Shown here one piece after another: positions 8,364 through 17,919 of a stretch of DNA of 64,000 bases. Made by a program: the position numbers and the translations under genes. Source of the stretch: Metabacillus bambusae (lineage in GTDB: Bacteria > Bacillota > Bacilli > Bacillales > Bacillaceae); the NCBI RefSeq assembly GCF_017497975.1, contig NZ_JAGDEL010000003.1, forward strand, positions 310,001-374,000, given 5' to 3'. The notes beneath the pieces were generated by a model, which did not search any database, was not told where the DNA came from, and saw only the letters and a list, made by a program, of their open reading frames with translations. Each line of letters starts with the position of its first letter. Position 1 is the stretch's first letter.

Positions 8364-9881
8364 TCAGAAATTTCCAGTCTTTATTTGTTTAATATTCACA
8401 TATACACTTTTCACTTCAGTGTAATTTTCTAAGCCATACTCTCCGCCCATTTCACGTCCAATACCAGATTGTTTGTATCCGCCGAATGGCATTGTCTCCC
8501 ACTCAAGACCAACATCATTAATCCAGACTGTCCCTGCTTGTAGTTTACGGGCAATATAATGACCAGATTTTATATTTTCTGTCCAAATACTAGCTGCCAA
8601 ACCATAATCGCTGTCATTTGCCCTTTTAATTACTTCTTCAACAGTATCAAAAACGAAAACTGACATTACTGGACCAAAGATTTCTTCACGTGCAATCGTC
8701 ATATCATCTGTTACATCCGCAAAAATCGTTGGTTGTACAAAATAGCCTTCATTAAATACTTGTTCCCCTCCCGCAATAAGACGTGCACCTTCTCTTTTTC
8801 CTTGTTCGATATAGTCAAGAACAGTATGTTTCTGTTTTGCTGAGACGAGTGGACCCATATCTGTTTCCGGATCCAATCCTGGGCCTAGTTTCAACGTATT
8901 CACACGTTCTGCCATAGCTTGTAATACCTGTTCATAATGTTTTCGATGAACGTAGACTCGTGTACAAGCACTGCAGTTTTGTCCATGGTTGTACATCGTA
9001 CCGTTAAATGCCCCTTCAATTGCTTCTTCTAGGTTGGCGTCCTCTAGGATGATTGAGGGTGATTTACCACCTAATTCGAGTGTTACTCCTTTGATTTGCT
9101 CTGCAGATTTCTTCATGACCTCTTTTCCAACAGCTGTTGATCCAGTGAACGACACTCTATCCACCATTTTATGGGTAACTATTGCTTCTCCAGCACTTCG
9201 ACCGGAGCCAGGCGTTATATTAACAACGCCGTCTGGAAAACCAGCTTCCTTGAACAGTTTTGCTACATAAAGTAGAGAAAGCGGCGTTTCAGTTGCAGGT
9301 TTAATGACAACTGTACAGCCAACAGCTAGAGCCGATCCAAGCTTCCAAGCAGCCATCAATAGTGGAAAATTCCATGGAATAATTTGACCTACAACCCCGA
9401 CAGGTTCATGTACTGTATAATTCACATAATCTGGTGATACTTGTGTTGTTTTACCTTGTATTTTAGTTGCGAAACCTGAATAATATCTGAAATGTTGGAT
9501 TGACCCATCAACATCATCTGTTAATGCGATTTTATATGGTTTACCGTTATCCAAGGACTCTAGCTGCGCAAGCTCTTCACGATTTTCTTCCATAAGATTT
9601 GCAAACTTATAAATAAGATGTGATCGTGTAGCCGCTTCCATTTCTGACCATTCACCTTCATCAAATGCTTTTCTTGCAGCTCTTACGGCAATATCGATAT
9701 CTTCAGGTTGTGCTTCGCTAACTTTTGCAATTACTTCTTCATTAGAAGGGTTAATGACATCGAATGTTTTTCCGCTAACCGCTGGTACATATTCTCCATT
9801 AATATAAAGACCTATAGATTCTTCCAAAAATTCTTTTACTTTAGGCATTAATTTGTAATCGCTTACTTTCAATTCATACAC
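8364..9881 (-). CDS. NAD(P)-dependent aldehyde dehydrogenase
   Basis: 505 aa, standard length for the ALDH superfamily. Motifs: cofactor-binding VGQIIPWNFPLLMAAWKLG, catalytic glutamate in VTLELGGKSP, catalytic cysteine in NHGQNCSACTRV, and C-terminal EIFGPVMSVF. AAAGGAGAGG precedes the ATG. It oxidises an aldehyde to the acid. It is the first gene of the ALDH, DapA-like, amine oxidase set and has its own promoter just upstream. Sequence resembles the broad betaine-aldehyde/semialdehyde group, so substrate is not determined. Confidence 0.92.
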   Translation of the reverse strand: MYELKVSDYKLMPKVKEFLEESIGLYINGEYVPAVSGKTFDVINPSNEEVIAKVSEAQPEDIDIAVRAARKAFDEGEWSEMEAATRSHLIYKFANLMEENREELAQLESLDNGKPYKIALTDDVDGSIQHFRYYSGFATKIQGKTTQVSPDYVNYTVHEPVGVVGQIIPWNFPLLMAAWKLGSALAVGCTVVIKPATETPLSLLYVAKLFKEAGFPDGVVNITPGSGRSAGEAIVTHKMVDRVSFTGSTAVGKEVMKKSAEQIKGVTLELGGKSPSIILEDANLEEAIEGAFNGTMYNHGQNCSACTRVYVHRKHYEQVLQAMAERVNTLKLGPGLDPETDMGPLVSAKQKHTVLDYIEQGKREGARLIAGGEQVFNEGYFVQPTIFADVTDDMTIAREEIFGPVMSVFVFDTVEEVIKRANDSDYGLAASIWTENIKSGHYIARKLQAGTVWINDVGLEWETMPFGGYKQSGIGREMGGEYGLENYTEVKSVYVNIKQIKTGNF

Positions 9882-9942
9882 CTCTCCTTTAAATATTTAA
9901 AATAGCAACTAACTAAATTTTTTGAATCATTTGTTAAGTTAA

Positions 9943-9971
9943 ATACTACCATCGAAATGAATCGTTGTAAA
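9943..9971 (-). promoter_or_regulatory. Likely sigma-A promoter of the aldehyde dehydrogenase operon
   Basis: The minus strand has TTTACA, a 17-nt spacer, then TAGTAT, about 60 bp upstream of the start codon. No operator dyad is obvious around it. Between here and the SUKH remnant (9972-10478) I see only AT-rich sequence without genes. Confidence 0.45.
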
Positions 9972-10478
9972 CCATTTTTTAAAAAAAGGGAACAATATTA
10001 ATCATTTTTTAAGATCAAAAAATAGAATAGAGATTATCTTATTATCAGACAAAATAACTTTTATCACTGTTAACTACCTAAAAATAATAGCTAAAAGTAT
10101 TAAAATTTGAGTTATACAAGACATTGACAAGAGAATACTTTTAGGTCAATTCGAAAGACCATGGTTGTTAAGGTTATCCAAATTAAATAGGATAAAATTT
10201 TATATAATTGGGTTTACAATAGTTAGTACTGACGATCTTCTTTTGATGTACAATTAGATGCAATAAATAAATTTGTTTGTAATGAAATCTTTAAAGAAAA
10301 GTAAAGAGGGAGACCATAGGTTAATCAACAAAGTAACTTAAAAAAAGACTTCTACTTAATGACACAAAAAAGACAGATAATCAATCATCTGCCAATTTAA
10401 AAGCTATTTAGTTTCCTTCATATATTTTATATATATTTTATAGATTTCCTTATAATTAAGGATTTTCATCTTAATTTT

Positions 10479-10842
10479 TTAGGTTGGATTACTTAATTTT
10501 TGAATAAATTCACTAAAACTATTAGAGATTTTATATGTATTATCATCTTCATTTGATTGTGGAATGGTCCCAATAATAAACACCATAATTTTCCTTATCA
10601 GTTATTAAAACAATTAAACCTGAACCGGGATCATCTCCGATTATCAAACTTTTTGGTAACAAATCTTCTTCGAATTCTTCATGGTATTTCTCTAAATCAA
10701 AAGTTTTATTTACACCTATCCCGTATAACATCTAAAGGAATATTCTGATTTTGCTCCTATGCTTAGCTGTCTCTTTAGGTGATAATTTTTCAAATTTATT
10801 ATTTCTCAAAGCTTCTTTTATAAAATTAATCTTAAAAATTCA
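10479..10842 (-). pseudogene. Degenerate SUKH (SMI1/KNR4) immunity-protein gene
   Basis: Three pieces read in order on the minus strand: an N-terminal piece (FIKEALRNNKFEKLSPKE, no start codon left), a core piece (LLPKSLIIGDDPGSGLIVLI then NYGVYYWDHS), and a C-terminal piece in another frame (NEDDNTYKISNSFSEFIQKL before TAA at 10479). The order and motifs (GDDPGSG, YYWDH, SFSEFI) are those of SUKH-1 proteins, which protect against contact-dependent or polymorphic toxins. An internal deletion and a frameshift near 10557 make it non-functional. No toxin gene is visible nearby. Confidence 0.7.
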
Positions 10843-10856
10843 CTAAAATAGGCTCT

Positions 10857-13139
10857 TTAGATCCTCTTAAAGTCCCTCCATTCCCTCGGTAAAAGTCCTT
10901 GATATTTCTGAGTAAGAAAACGATCGTCAACTAGTACAATCACTCCTGTATCTGTCTCAGACCTGATTAATCGGCCTCCTGCCTGTAGCACCTTGTTCAT
11001 GCCAGGGAAGGTATAGGCGTAATCATATCCGTTTTTTCCTGTTGTTTGAAAATAGTTTTTTATAATATTTCGCTCTAGACAAAGCTGTGGTAAGCCTACT
11101 CCAACAACGATGACACCATTCAGCCTATTCCCTTTTAAGTCAACACCTTCAGAGAAAATACCACCTAATACAGCAAAGCCAATAAGTGTATCAGTACTTT
11201 CTTCTTTAAACTCTTGTAAAAATTGTTCCCGTTCATCCTCATCTTGCCTGTTAGTTTGTATGATGATGCGGATTTCAGGATAGCTTGCGGAAAAGTCTTC
11301 ATATACACTTTTCATATACTGATAGGATGGAAAGAAAATCAGATAGTTTCCACTTCGTTCTATCAAAAGCTTTGAGAGCATATCAATGATCTGCTTTTTT
11401 GTATGGTCTCTGTCATGGTATCTAGTCGATAATGGTTTAAGGAAGACCTCTGTTTGTTCTTTTGCAAATGGTGAAGGAATCGAAATGGTATAATCCTCTG
11501 ACGTACCCCCTAGCATATCCAAAAAATACTGAAGTGGCATTAGTGTGGCAGAAAAATAGACAGTTGTTCGAAACTTTTTACTAATCTGTTGCAAGTTATG
11601 TGAAGGATCCAAACAAAACATTTTAATTTGTACCTCATTTTTCTCCGTTTCCACATAGGTAACATACCGTTCATCATAGAGCTTTGAGATTCGAACAAAT
11701 CCCGTTGCAGCAAAATATGTATCTAATAGCGATGTTTGGTCGACTGATTTTGTTGGTTGCAATAATTCGATCTCAGCGGTACGTACAAATTCTTCAAGCA
11801 TGTTGATTAGGTCGGCATGTAATTCCTTCAACACAAGATGCCCTTTCTCGGAACACTTTTTCTTCATTTCAATAATATATTTATTTATTTTATTAACAGA
11901 TTCATACAAATTGGACCCTTTATATGCACGTTTTAAAGTAAGAAAATCTGACTTTTGTAATTCAGCTGAAAACATCTCTCGAGCCCGGTCAACTAGATTA
12001 TGAGCTTCATCGATTAATAATGCAGACTGTCTTTTATGTTCATCAAAAAATCGCTTTAGTGACACTTTCGGATCAAAGATATAGTTGTAATCACAAATAA
12101 TGGCATCTGCCACAAATGCTAAGTCTAAGGAAAATTCAAATGGACAAAGCGTATGCTTTCTCGCATATTCCTCGATTTTCGGTCGATTAATAAAGGTTTC
12201 ATGAGAGAAAATATCTAAAACAGCCTCATTTATACGATCGTAATATCCATTCGCAAACTCGCAATACTCCTTCTGACAAAGGGTTTCTTCTTTAAAACAT
12301 ACTTTATCCTTTGCAGTAATTGTAACAGCACTCATACACAAACCTTTATTTTTCATAAGTGTAAAAGCCTCTTCGGCGGTTTGTCTTGTAATTGTTTTTG
12401 CCGTTAAATAAAACATTCGTTCAAGCTTACCTTCGCCAATCGCCTTCACTGTTGGGAATATTGTAGAAATGGTTTTTCCAATACCAGTGGGTGCATTTGC
12501 AAAAATATTTTTTTCCTCTGATATGGTTTTATAAATGGCACCTGCGAATTTACGTTGACCCTCTCGAAATGTTTCAAACGGAAATGTTAATTTATTAATG
12601 CTATGATCTCTTCTTATTTGATGCTTCTGCATGAGAGATGCATAGGGAAAATACTCCTTCACTAGCTTGTTTACAAACTGTTCGAGGTCCTCAAAAATAA
12701 AAAGTCTTTGAAATTTCTTTTGCTCTTCTGTAACAGAATGAATGTAAGTTAATTGAACAATCATTTCTTTCTGTTCATGATCTTTTGCATACATATACGC
12801 ATACACCTTCGCCTGTGCCCAATGTACAGGGTATGTTTCCTCTTCTATTCCACTCAAGTCTTTTGAGGTTGACTTAATTTCATCAATAAGTATTTCATCA
12901 TCACGAAAAAGCACCCCATCACATCGACCTTCAATCATGAACATCATCTTTTTATATTCAATTTCCGATTTAAGAAAAACTTCCTTTTGATCTGTTTCTT
13001 GATACTTATTTTGTATGGCCTTATGGGCTTTTGTCCCTTCTGTAAGGGTTGTCGAAGTTCGAAATCGATTATCAATACTTCCACTTCGAAACAAATATTC
13101 AACTAATGAACGTACAGAGAGCTTTATTTCGGGTAGCAT
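10857..13139 (-). CDS. Nuclease-helicase: PD-(D/E)XK domain fused to XPD/DinG-type Fe-S DNA helicase
   Basis: 760 aa. Residues about 1-110 carry a Cas4/RecB-like nuclease core (IEGRCDGVLFRDDEILIDEI, then K). The helicase begins near residue 185 with FREGQRKFAGAIYKT, Walker A FANAPTGIGKT and DEAH box LLIDEAHNLVDRA. Cysteines in VCFKEETLCQKEYCEF plus HTLCPFEF fit the four ligands of the XPD-type Fe-S cluster. Motif VI is LQAGGRLIRSE. Such proteins unwind DNA during repair. It is monocistronic, and starts at ATG 13139. The window's repeats and debris do not touch it. Confidence 0.88.
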   Translation of the reverse strand: MLPEIKLSVRSLVEYLFRSGSIDNRFRTSTTLTEGTKAHKAIQNKYQETDQKEVFLKSEIEYKKMMFMIEGRCDGVLFRDDEILIDEIKSTSKDLSGIEEETYPVHWAQAKVYAYMYAKDHEQKEMIVQLTYIHSVTEEQKKFQRLFIFEDLEQFVNKLVKEYFPYASLMQKHQIRRDHSINKLTFPFETFREGQRKFAGAIYKTISEEKNIFANAPTGIGKTISTIFPTVKAIGEGKLERMFYLTAKTITRQTAEEAFTLMKNKGLCMSAVTITAKDKVCFKEETLCQKEYCEFANGYYDRINEAVLDIFSHETFINRPKIEEYARKHTLCPFEFSLDLAFVADAIICDYNYIFDPKVSLKRFFDEHKRQSALLIDEAHNLVDRAREMFSAELQKSDFLTLKRAYKGSNLYESVNKINKYIIEMKKKCSEKGHLVLKELHADLINMLEEFVRTAEIELLQPTKSVDQTSLLDTYFAATGFVRISKLYDERYVTYVETEKNEVQIKMFCLDPSHNLQQISKKFRTTVYFSATLMPLQYFLDMLGGTSEDYTISIPSPFAKEQTEVFLKPLSTRYHDRDHTKKQIIDMLSKLLIERSGNYLIFFPSYQYMKSVYEDFSASYPEIRIIIQTNRQDEDEREQFLQEFKEESTDTLIGFAVLGGIFSEGVDLKGNRLNGVIVVGVGLPQLCLERNIIKNYFQTTGKNGYDYAYTFPGMNKVLQAGGRLIRSETDTGVIVLVDDRFLTQKYQGLLPREWRDFKRI

Positions 13140-13321
13140 GTGATCACCTATTTAAAATTGATTAGTTATATAGTATAAGGTATATCAGAAATTCACAAAG
13201 ATAAAGTGATGATTAGTACTCTGTGCTTGCTTTTGGAATTTGAATTAGATATTTATGTTTAGATAGGGAAGAGATAGTGTAGAAGTGTTAATTAACGAAA
13301 AATAAGTTGGTTGAACCCTAG

Positions 13322-13396
13322 AAGGGATACATCTTATTTATTAATGATTTCAACCTTAAAGTAGAAAATCTAATAAATCATTGATGTTATCCCTTA
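13322..13396. repeat. Imperfect inverted repeat in an otherwise empty gap
   Basis: AAGGGATACATC (13322-13333) faces GATGTTATCCCTT (13383-13395), and inside them ATTAATGATTT faces AAATCATTGAT with one mismatch. The gap 13140-13517 shows no other structure and no gene. It could be a decayed mobile-element hairpin or an extended terminator for the MFS gene. Confidence 0.35.
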
Positions 13397-13517
13397 TTTC
13401 CTTACAACTCATGAGACCAAATTTTCAGCATGGTTTCTTAGCAAAGAAATCATACTATTCATAGACATTATAGTTGCTACCTTCCATCATCAATCTACAG
13501 CTTTCTTAATACTTACC

Positions 13518-14792
13518 TCATTTAGCTATATAAGTTTCATTTTCCTTAACTACAAAACTTTGCTTTTTTATCACTATTACGAATAGACTTGCTAATAAAC
13601 AAAACATTCCTGCTAAAGAAAATGCCCATGAATAGGAGTCGAACAACTTGTATATCATTCCAGCTCCCCCTGCTGCCACGGCTGCGCCTAATTGGTGGGC
13701 TGCAAAGATCCATCCATACACAACAACACTTTTCTCTATTCCAAAGATCTGTCTTGATATGTTAACCGTTGGAGGTACGGTAGCTATCCAATCTAACCCG
13801 TAAAACACAGAGAATATAATTAGAAAAGTAATAGAACCTTCAGAAAGCGCAAATGGGAGAAACAAAAGTGAGGCTCCTCTTAAACTGTAATACCAAAACA
13901 ATAACCACCGATTATCAAATCGATCAGATAACCAACCAGAAAGAGTTGTTCCTATTAAATCAAACACCCCCATTAATGAAATCATGGATGCAGCTGTAAC
14001 AGCTGCAAAACCCAATCCTATACAGTAGGAAATAAAATGAGTACCGATTAATCCACTAGTCGAAAGTCCGCAGATAAAAAAGCTACCTGCTAATAACCAA
14101 AATTCCTTCATTTTTACGGCTTCAAATAAGGCGTTAAAAGCTATACTTATAGGGTTTTTCTTTTGAGCTTTTTGCACTAAGGGTGATTCTTCTTCAAGTC
14201 CATACGGAAGGAGCCCAAGTTCTTTTGGCGAGTTTTTCATAAATAATAGTATAATAGCCAGCATAATGACACTAAGGATAAGAATTAGGCCCATCGCCCA
14301 GTTCCAGGAATGTGTCTCTACAATCATCGCTAGCAATGGTAGGAGAATTAACTGTCCTGTAGCTGTGCTCGCAGTTAAAATACCAAGCGCAAGTCCTCTC
14401 CTTTTTTCAAACCATTTATTTGCAATATATGGGCTTAGTACCGTTAAGAACAAACCAGAACCCAAACCTATTATAATCCCCCAAATCAAAACTAATTGCC
14501 AAGGTTTCACCATAAAAAAGGTGAGCAAAACCCCGACCAATAGCGTTGTCATTGCTAAAATCATCATTTTCTTTAAGCCTATTACCTCTATTAGAGCAGC
14601 CATAAAAGGACCAGAGAGTCCGTAAAGAAGAAGGCTAATCGCAAAGGCAAACGAGATTGTTGAGCGTTCCCATCCGAAGTCATTTTCAAAAGGGACAATT
14701 AACACTCCTGATGATGATCGTACAATCCCTGCTATTATAATAGAAAAAAACGCAATAAATAAAATAACCCAACTATAATGAATGCGTTTCAA
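13518..14792 (-). CDS. MFS transporter (monocarboxylate/oxalate-formate type)
   Basis: About 424 aa with twelve predicted membrane segments. SSSGVLIVPFENDFGWERST near the N-terminus and WLSDRFDNRWL in the central loop are typical of OFA/MCT-like major facilitators. I prefer the TTG at 14792 because AGGGG lies 7 nt before it, while the ATG at 14807 has no binding site. Substrate is probably an organic acid by family, but this is inference. It is flanked by gene-poor stretches, so it appears to be transcribed alone. Confidence 0.88.
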   Translation of the reverse strand: MKRIHYSWVILFIAFFSIIIAGIVRSSSGVLIVPFENDFGWERSTISFAFAISLLLYGLSGPFMAALIEVIGLKKMMILAMTTLLVGVLLTFFMVKPWQLVLIWGIIIGLGSGLFLTVLSPYIANKWFEKRRGLALGILTASTATGQLILLPLLAMIVETHSWNWAMGLILILSVIMLAIILLFMKNSPKELGLLPYGLEEESPLVQKAQKKNPISIAFNALFEAVKMKEFWLLAGSFFICGLSTSGLIGTHFISYCIGLGFAAVTAASMISLMGVFDLIGTTLSGWLSDRFDNRWLLFWYYSLRGASLLFLPFALSEGSITFLIIFSVFYGLDWIATVPPTVNISRQIFGIEKSVVVYGWIFAAHQLGAAVAAGGAGMIYKLFDSYSWAFSLAGMFCLLASLFVIVIKKQSFVVKENETYIAK

Positions 14793-15072
14793 GCCTTCAC
14801 CCCTCATTTATTAAAATCAAAATATATTGTAGTTGTACAAATCCTATGGTTAATAATGGGATAATTGCATACTCCCTCAAAAAGCAATAGCACAATAAAA
14901 GTTGACCAAAAAACCCTATACCCATTGGATTACACAAGAACTCCATAGATCATGCCAAAGATAGTAATACTGGTCAGCATTGAAATAGTGTATGGGAAAG
15001 CGAAAAAAAATGCTGATTTATTCCTTTACTTTGGGTATTTCATTTATTGAGCTATATTTAATGTTTTCCATA

Positions 15073-15855
15073 TTAAACCTCAATATTTAATTCGGCTACT
15101 GAATATAAAACCGCTCTTCCAGCCATCTTTACTCGTGTATCCTCATGTTTACAATAAAGCGTTCCACCTCTACTTGATAATTGTCTAGCCACCATTTCCT
15201 TTTTTCCTAGTCTATTTGCCCAAAACGGAATTAAGCTACAGTGTAAGGAACCTGTTACGGGATCTTCATTTACTTTTAGTTTAGGGAAAAACCCTCGGGA
15301 GACAAAATCATATTCGCTTCCTTGGGCCGTCACACAAACACCCAGTCCTTCTGGCAATGTTTCTAATTTGGCAAAGTCAGGGCTTACGTTTCTCACATCT
15401 TCCTCGGACTCTAGTACAAAAACAAGATCTCTATTTATGTACGTTTCTTTTGGCACAATTCCCAAAGCTTTGATCATTTGATCAGTAACAGAAATTTCTT
15501 CTGAAGGAACAGAAGGGAACTCCAGTTCATACAAGTCATCTTGTTTATTTACAGTTAACTCTCCACTATTTGAATTAAACTTGACGGTATCCAATTGCTT
15601 TTCATAATAATTTAGAATGATAAATGCCGCTGCTAACGTTCCGTGCCCACAAAGATTAATCTCTCCTCCAGGTGTAAACCATCTCAGTCGATAATGACCT
15701 GCTTCTTTTACTGCAAAAGATGTTTCCGATAAATTATTTTCAATGGCTATTTTCTGCATGAGTTCATCTGAAATCCAATCTTTCATGATACATACTCCCC
15801 CTGGATTTCCTTCAAAAACCTTTTCTGCAAAAGCATCAACTACAAAATATTTCAT
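15073..15855 (-). CDS. PhzF-family isomerase/epimerase-like protein
   Basis: 260 aa. The N-terminus MKYFVVDAFAEKVFEGNPGG is the PhzF signature with the GNP motif; LRWFTPGGEINLCGHGTLAA holds the second conserved block, and NEDPVTGSLHC the third. Members catalyse proton-transfer isomerisations of small cyclic or amino-acid-like substrates; most have unknown substrates. The start was set at ATG 15855, preceded by GGAGG; a longer frame up to 15924 crosses the promoter. It is divergent from a MocR regulator, and both promoters share repeated sites, so MocR probably controls it. Confidence 0.88.
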   Translation of the reverse strand: MKYFVVDAFAEKVFEGNPGGVCIMKDWISDELMQKIAIENNLSETSFAVKEAGHYRLRWFTPGGEINLCGHGTLAAAFIILNYYEKQLDTVKFNSNSGELTVNKQDDLYELEFPSVPSEEISVTDQMIKALGIVPKETYINRDLVFVLESEEDVRNVSPDFAKLETLPEGLGVCVTAQGSEYDFVSRGFFPKLKVNEDPVTGSLHCSLIPFWANRLGKKEMVARQLSSRGGTLYCKHEDTRVKMAGRAVLYSVAELNIEV

Positions 15856-15867
15856 CTCATTTCCTCC

Positions 15868-15945
15868 AGTGTTATAATGTGTTAAACAATTTATTGGTAG
15901 TTTACATCTGTTTGTGTATAACACTCAATACCTATGTATAACACT
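15868..15945. promoter_or_regulatory. Triple MocR-type operator in the divergent phzF-like / mocR promoter region
   Basis: TGTATAACACT occurs at 15915-15925 and 15935-15945, exactly 20 bp apart (two helical turns). An inverted shorter copy, AGTGTTATA, lies at 15868-15876. The sites contain TATAAC cores that overlap the likely -10 boxes for both genes. Direct repeats spaced by two turns are the known binding mode of MocR/PdxR proteins. Confidence 0.6.
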
Positions 15946-15961
15946 TAAAGGAGATAAGGTC

Positions 15962-17440
15962 ATGCACATAGAGATTCAACGTAATGCTGACATTTCAATA
16001 ATTAAGCAAATATACCATTCCATTCTCGATCATATCCGTTCCGATCTCTTAGAAGAAGAATTACAATTACCTTCTGTACGCGAGCTCTCAAAACAGCTTG
16101 GGGTAAGTTTAGTTACTGTAGTAAAGGCCTATCAAAAGCTAGAACAAGAGGGATTTATCACGTCTGTTCAAGGGAAAGGAACGTTTATAAGAAAGACAAA
16201 AATGGAAGAAACAGAAAGGAAAGAAGGAACCAGTTCATACGATTGGCAACTTTCCGTTCAAGATTATTTACCGAGGTCTCAATTTGCTCGTTTTCATCAA
16301 GTTCCTGAAAAAATTCATCTTTCATCTTCTATGATAGATCCTGGACTTCTACCTAATCGATACTTAGAGCAAGAAATTCACAGGATGCTTTCTGAAAACC
16401 CAAAAGTTCTCTCACAGTATGGAGAGATCCAAGGAGATAAAGCGCTTAGGCAGGCAATGATTGAGTATTTACAAAGAATGGACCTGACAACTTCTCCTGA
16501 TAATATTTTAGTTACAAGTGGTTCACAACAAGGAATTGATCTAATTGCTCGTACTTTTGTTGGACCAGGTGATGTAGTAGTCATGGAAGCTCCCACTTAT
16601 CCAGGAGCTATTGATGTGTTTCGTGGGAGAGGTGCTACCATTCTTACCGTTCCTGTTGACTGCGATGGAATGAGAGTAGATTTACTTCAGAATTTATGTG
16701 ATAAGTATAAACCGAAAATCATATATACCGTTCCTACGTTTCACAATCCAACCGGCTCTGTGATGCCGATAAAACGACGAAGACAAATTCTTGAGATTGC
16801 AAAAAGTACGCAGTGTTTAGTAATTGAGGATGATCCATGTAGTGAAATCTATTTTGAAAGAAAACCTCCTGCATCAATGAAAAGTCTTGACCAAGACGGT
16901 CATGTCATATACCTGAAAGGTTTAAGCAAAATATTAGCACCAGGATGTAGAATAGGCATATTAGCTGCTTCTGGTTCTATATTCAAACGTCTATTAGCAG
17001 CAAAAGCCAACACCGACTTAGGGACTCCTTTACTTACACAGAAAGCCATCCTTCCATTTATTACTTCAAAAAGAATGATGGATCATCTAAAAAAATTAAG
17101 AACAGCTCTAAAGATAAGACGCGACCTTGTTCTGGAGATTCTGTCAGAACATTCACCTGAAGAAGTTTCTTGGTTCATACCAAAAGGAGGATTAAACGTA
17201 TGGCTTACTCTTCCTTCCTGGATTAATACTGACCACCTCTTAATTGAAGCTAAGAAAGAACAAATCACATTTTTACCTGGATCAGCTTGTTACCCGACAG
17301 AACAAGAAAATCATCATTTACGATTAAGCTTTTCTTATATGAATGAACAACAATTAACACAAGGTGTGACAACCATTTGTAACCTCCTTCAATCCGCAAT
17401 TGAGTTAAAAATAAAACAGGATAGCTCGCCACATTTTTGA
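15962..17440 (+). CDS. MocR/PdxR-type regulator (GntR HTH fused to PLP aminotransferase domain)
   Basis: 492 aa. Residues about 5-75 are a GntR winged helix (PSVRELSKQLGVSLVTVVKA). The rest is a fold-type I aminotransferase domain with SGSQQGIDLIARTFVGPGDV, YTVPTFHNPTGSVMP, EDDPCSEIYFE and the PLP lysine in YLKGLSKILAPGCRIG. These proteins sense PLP, GABA or amino acids. The ATG at 15962 follows AAAGGAG; the in-frame extension to 15914 runs through the operators. It is divergent from the PhzF-like gene. Ligand unknown. Confidence 0.92.
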   Translation: MHIEIQRNADISIIKQIYHSILDHIRSDLLEEELQLPSVRELSKQLGVSLVTVVKAYQKLEQEGFITSVQGKGTFIRKTKMEETERKEGTSSYDWQLSVQDYLPRSQFARFHQVPEKIHLSSSMIDPGLLPNRYLEQEIHRMLSENPKVLSQYGEIQGDKALRQAMIEYLQRMDLTTSPDNILVTSGSQQGIDLIARTFVGPGDVVVMEAPTYPGAIDVFRGRGATILTVPVDCDGMRVDLLQNLCDKYKPKIIYTVPTFHNPTGSVMPIKRRRQILEIAKSTQCLVIEDDPCSEIYFERKPPASMKSLDQDGHVIYLKGLSKILAPGCRIGILAASGSIFKRLLAAKANTDLGTPLLTQKAILPFITSKRMMDHLKKLRTALKIRRDLVLEILSEHSPEEVSWFIPKGGLNVWLTLPSWINTDHLLIEAKKEQITFLPGSACYPTEQENHHLRLSFSYMNEQQLTQGVTTICNLLQSAIELKIKQDSSPHF

Positions 17441-17477
17441 TTAAAGTCCAAGTTGATTGGTTGTGGAGCTAAAAAAA

Positions 17478-17510
17478 TAAAACCCCATTTTCTTTAAAAT
17501 GGGGTTTGGT
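17478..17510 (+). terminator. Terminator of the mocR-type gene
   Basis: A 12-bp stem (AAACCCCATTTT, AAAATGGGGTTT) with a 4-nt loop follows the stop codon by about 40 bp. Confidence 0.85.
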
Positions 17511-17555
17511 ATTTCTCATCAATATTGCTGTGTTTATTCAACTAAACTATAAAAG

Positions 17556-17919
17556 TAAAATCTATCGTTACCGGTTCTTCGAGTTTATTCCATTCAAATT
17601 TCTGATGACGGAAAAACTTGGAAGGATATTATAAAGGACTATGACACTAGTGAAGTAAAAAATAGATTATTTACTTCAGAGAAATTACCAACAACTTCAT
17701 ATCAAGGTAAGATTTTAGCACAACGTGGTGAGTCAGGTCATATTGTAGATGCATTTGAACAAACTCCTAAAACAGTTACGCTATATACAGGAAAGAAAGC
17801 AAATTCTTCTTATGAAGGCGGAGAAATAGAAGTCGCTCGTTATTATGATGGAGAAAATCCATTTGATGGAGGTATTACCCTTTCAAAAGGACAAACTATG
17901 GTTGTTAATATGGGCTAAA
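17556..17919 (+). pseudogene. 5'-truncated fragment of an unrecognised, probably secreted protein
   Basis: An open frame of about 120 codons with no usable start codon begins next to an in-frame stop and ends at TAA 17919. It encodes a polar, beta-rich stretch (VYSIQISDDGKTWKDI near its start, YDGENPFDGGITLSKGQT near its end), as found in extracellular binding modules. Coding-like composition suggests it was once part of a gene. I cannot name the family. The remaining sequence up to 18113 contains only short open stretches on both strands. Confidence 0.35.

Noticed and set aside
5895-9881. Naming the oxidase/DapA/ALDH operon a hydroxyproline pathway
   Set aside because: The oxidase is not of the D-amino-acid-oxidase type and no epimerase is present; recorded only as a hypothesis.
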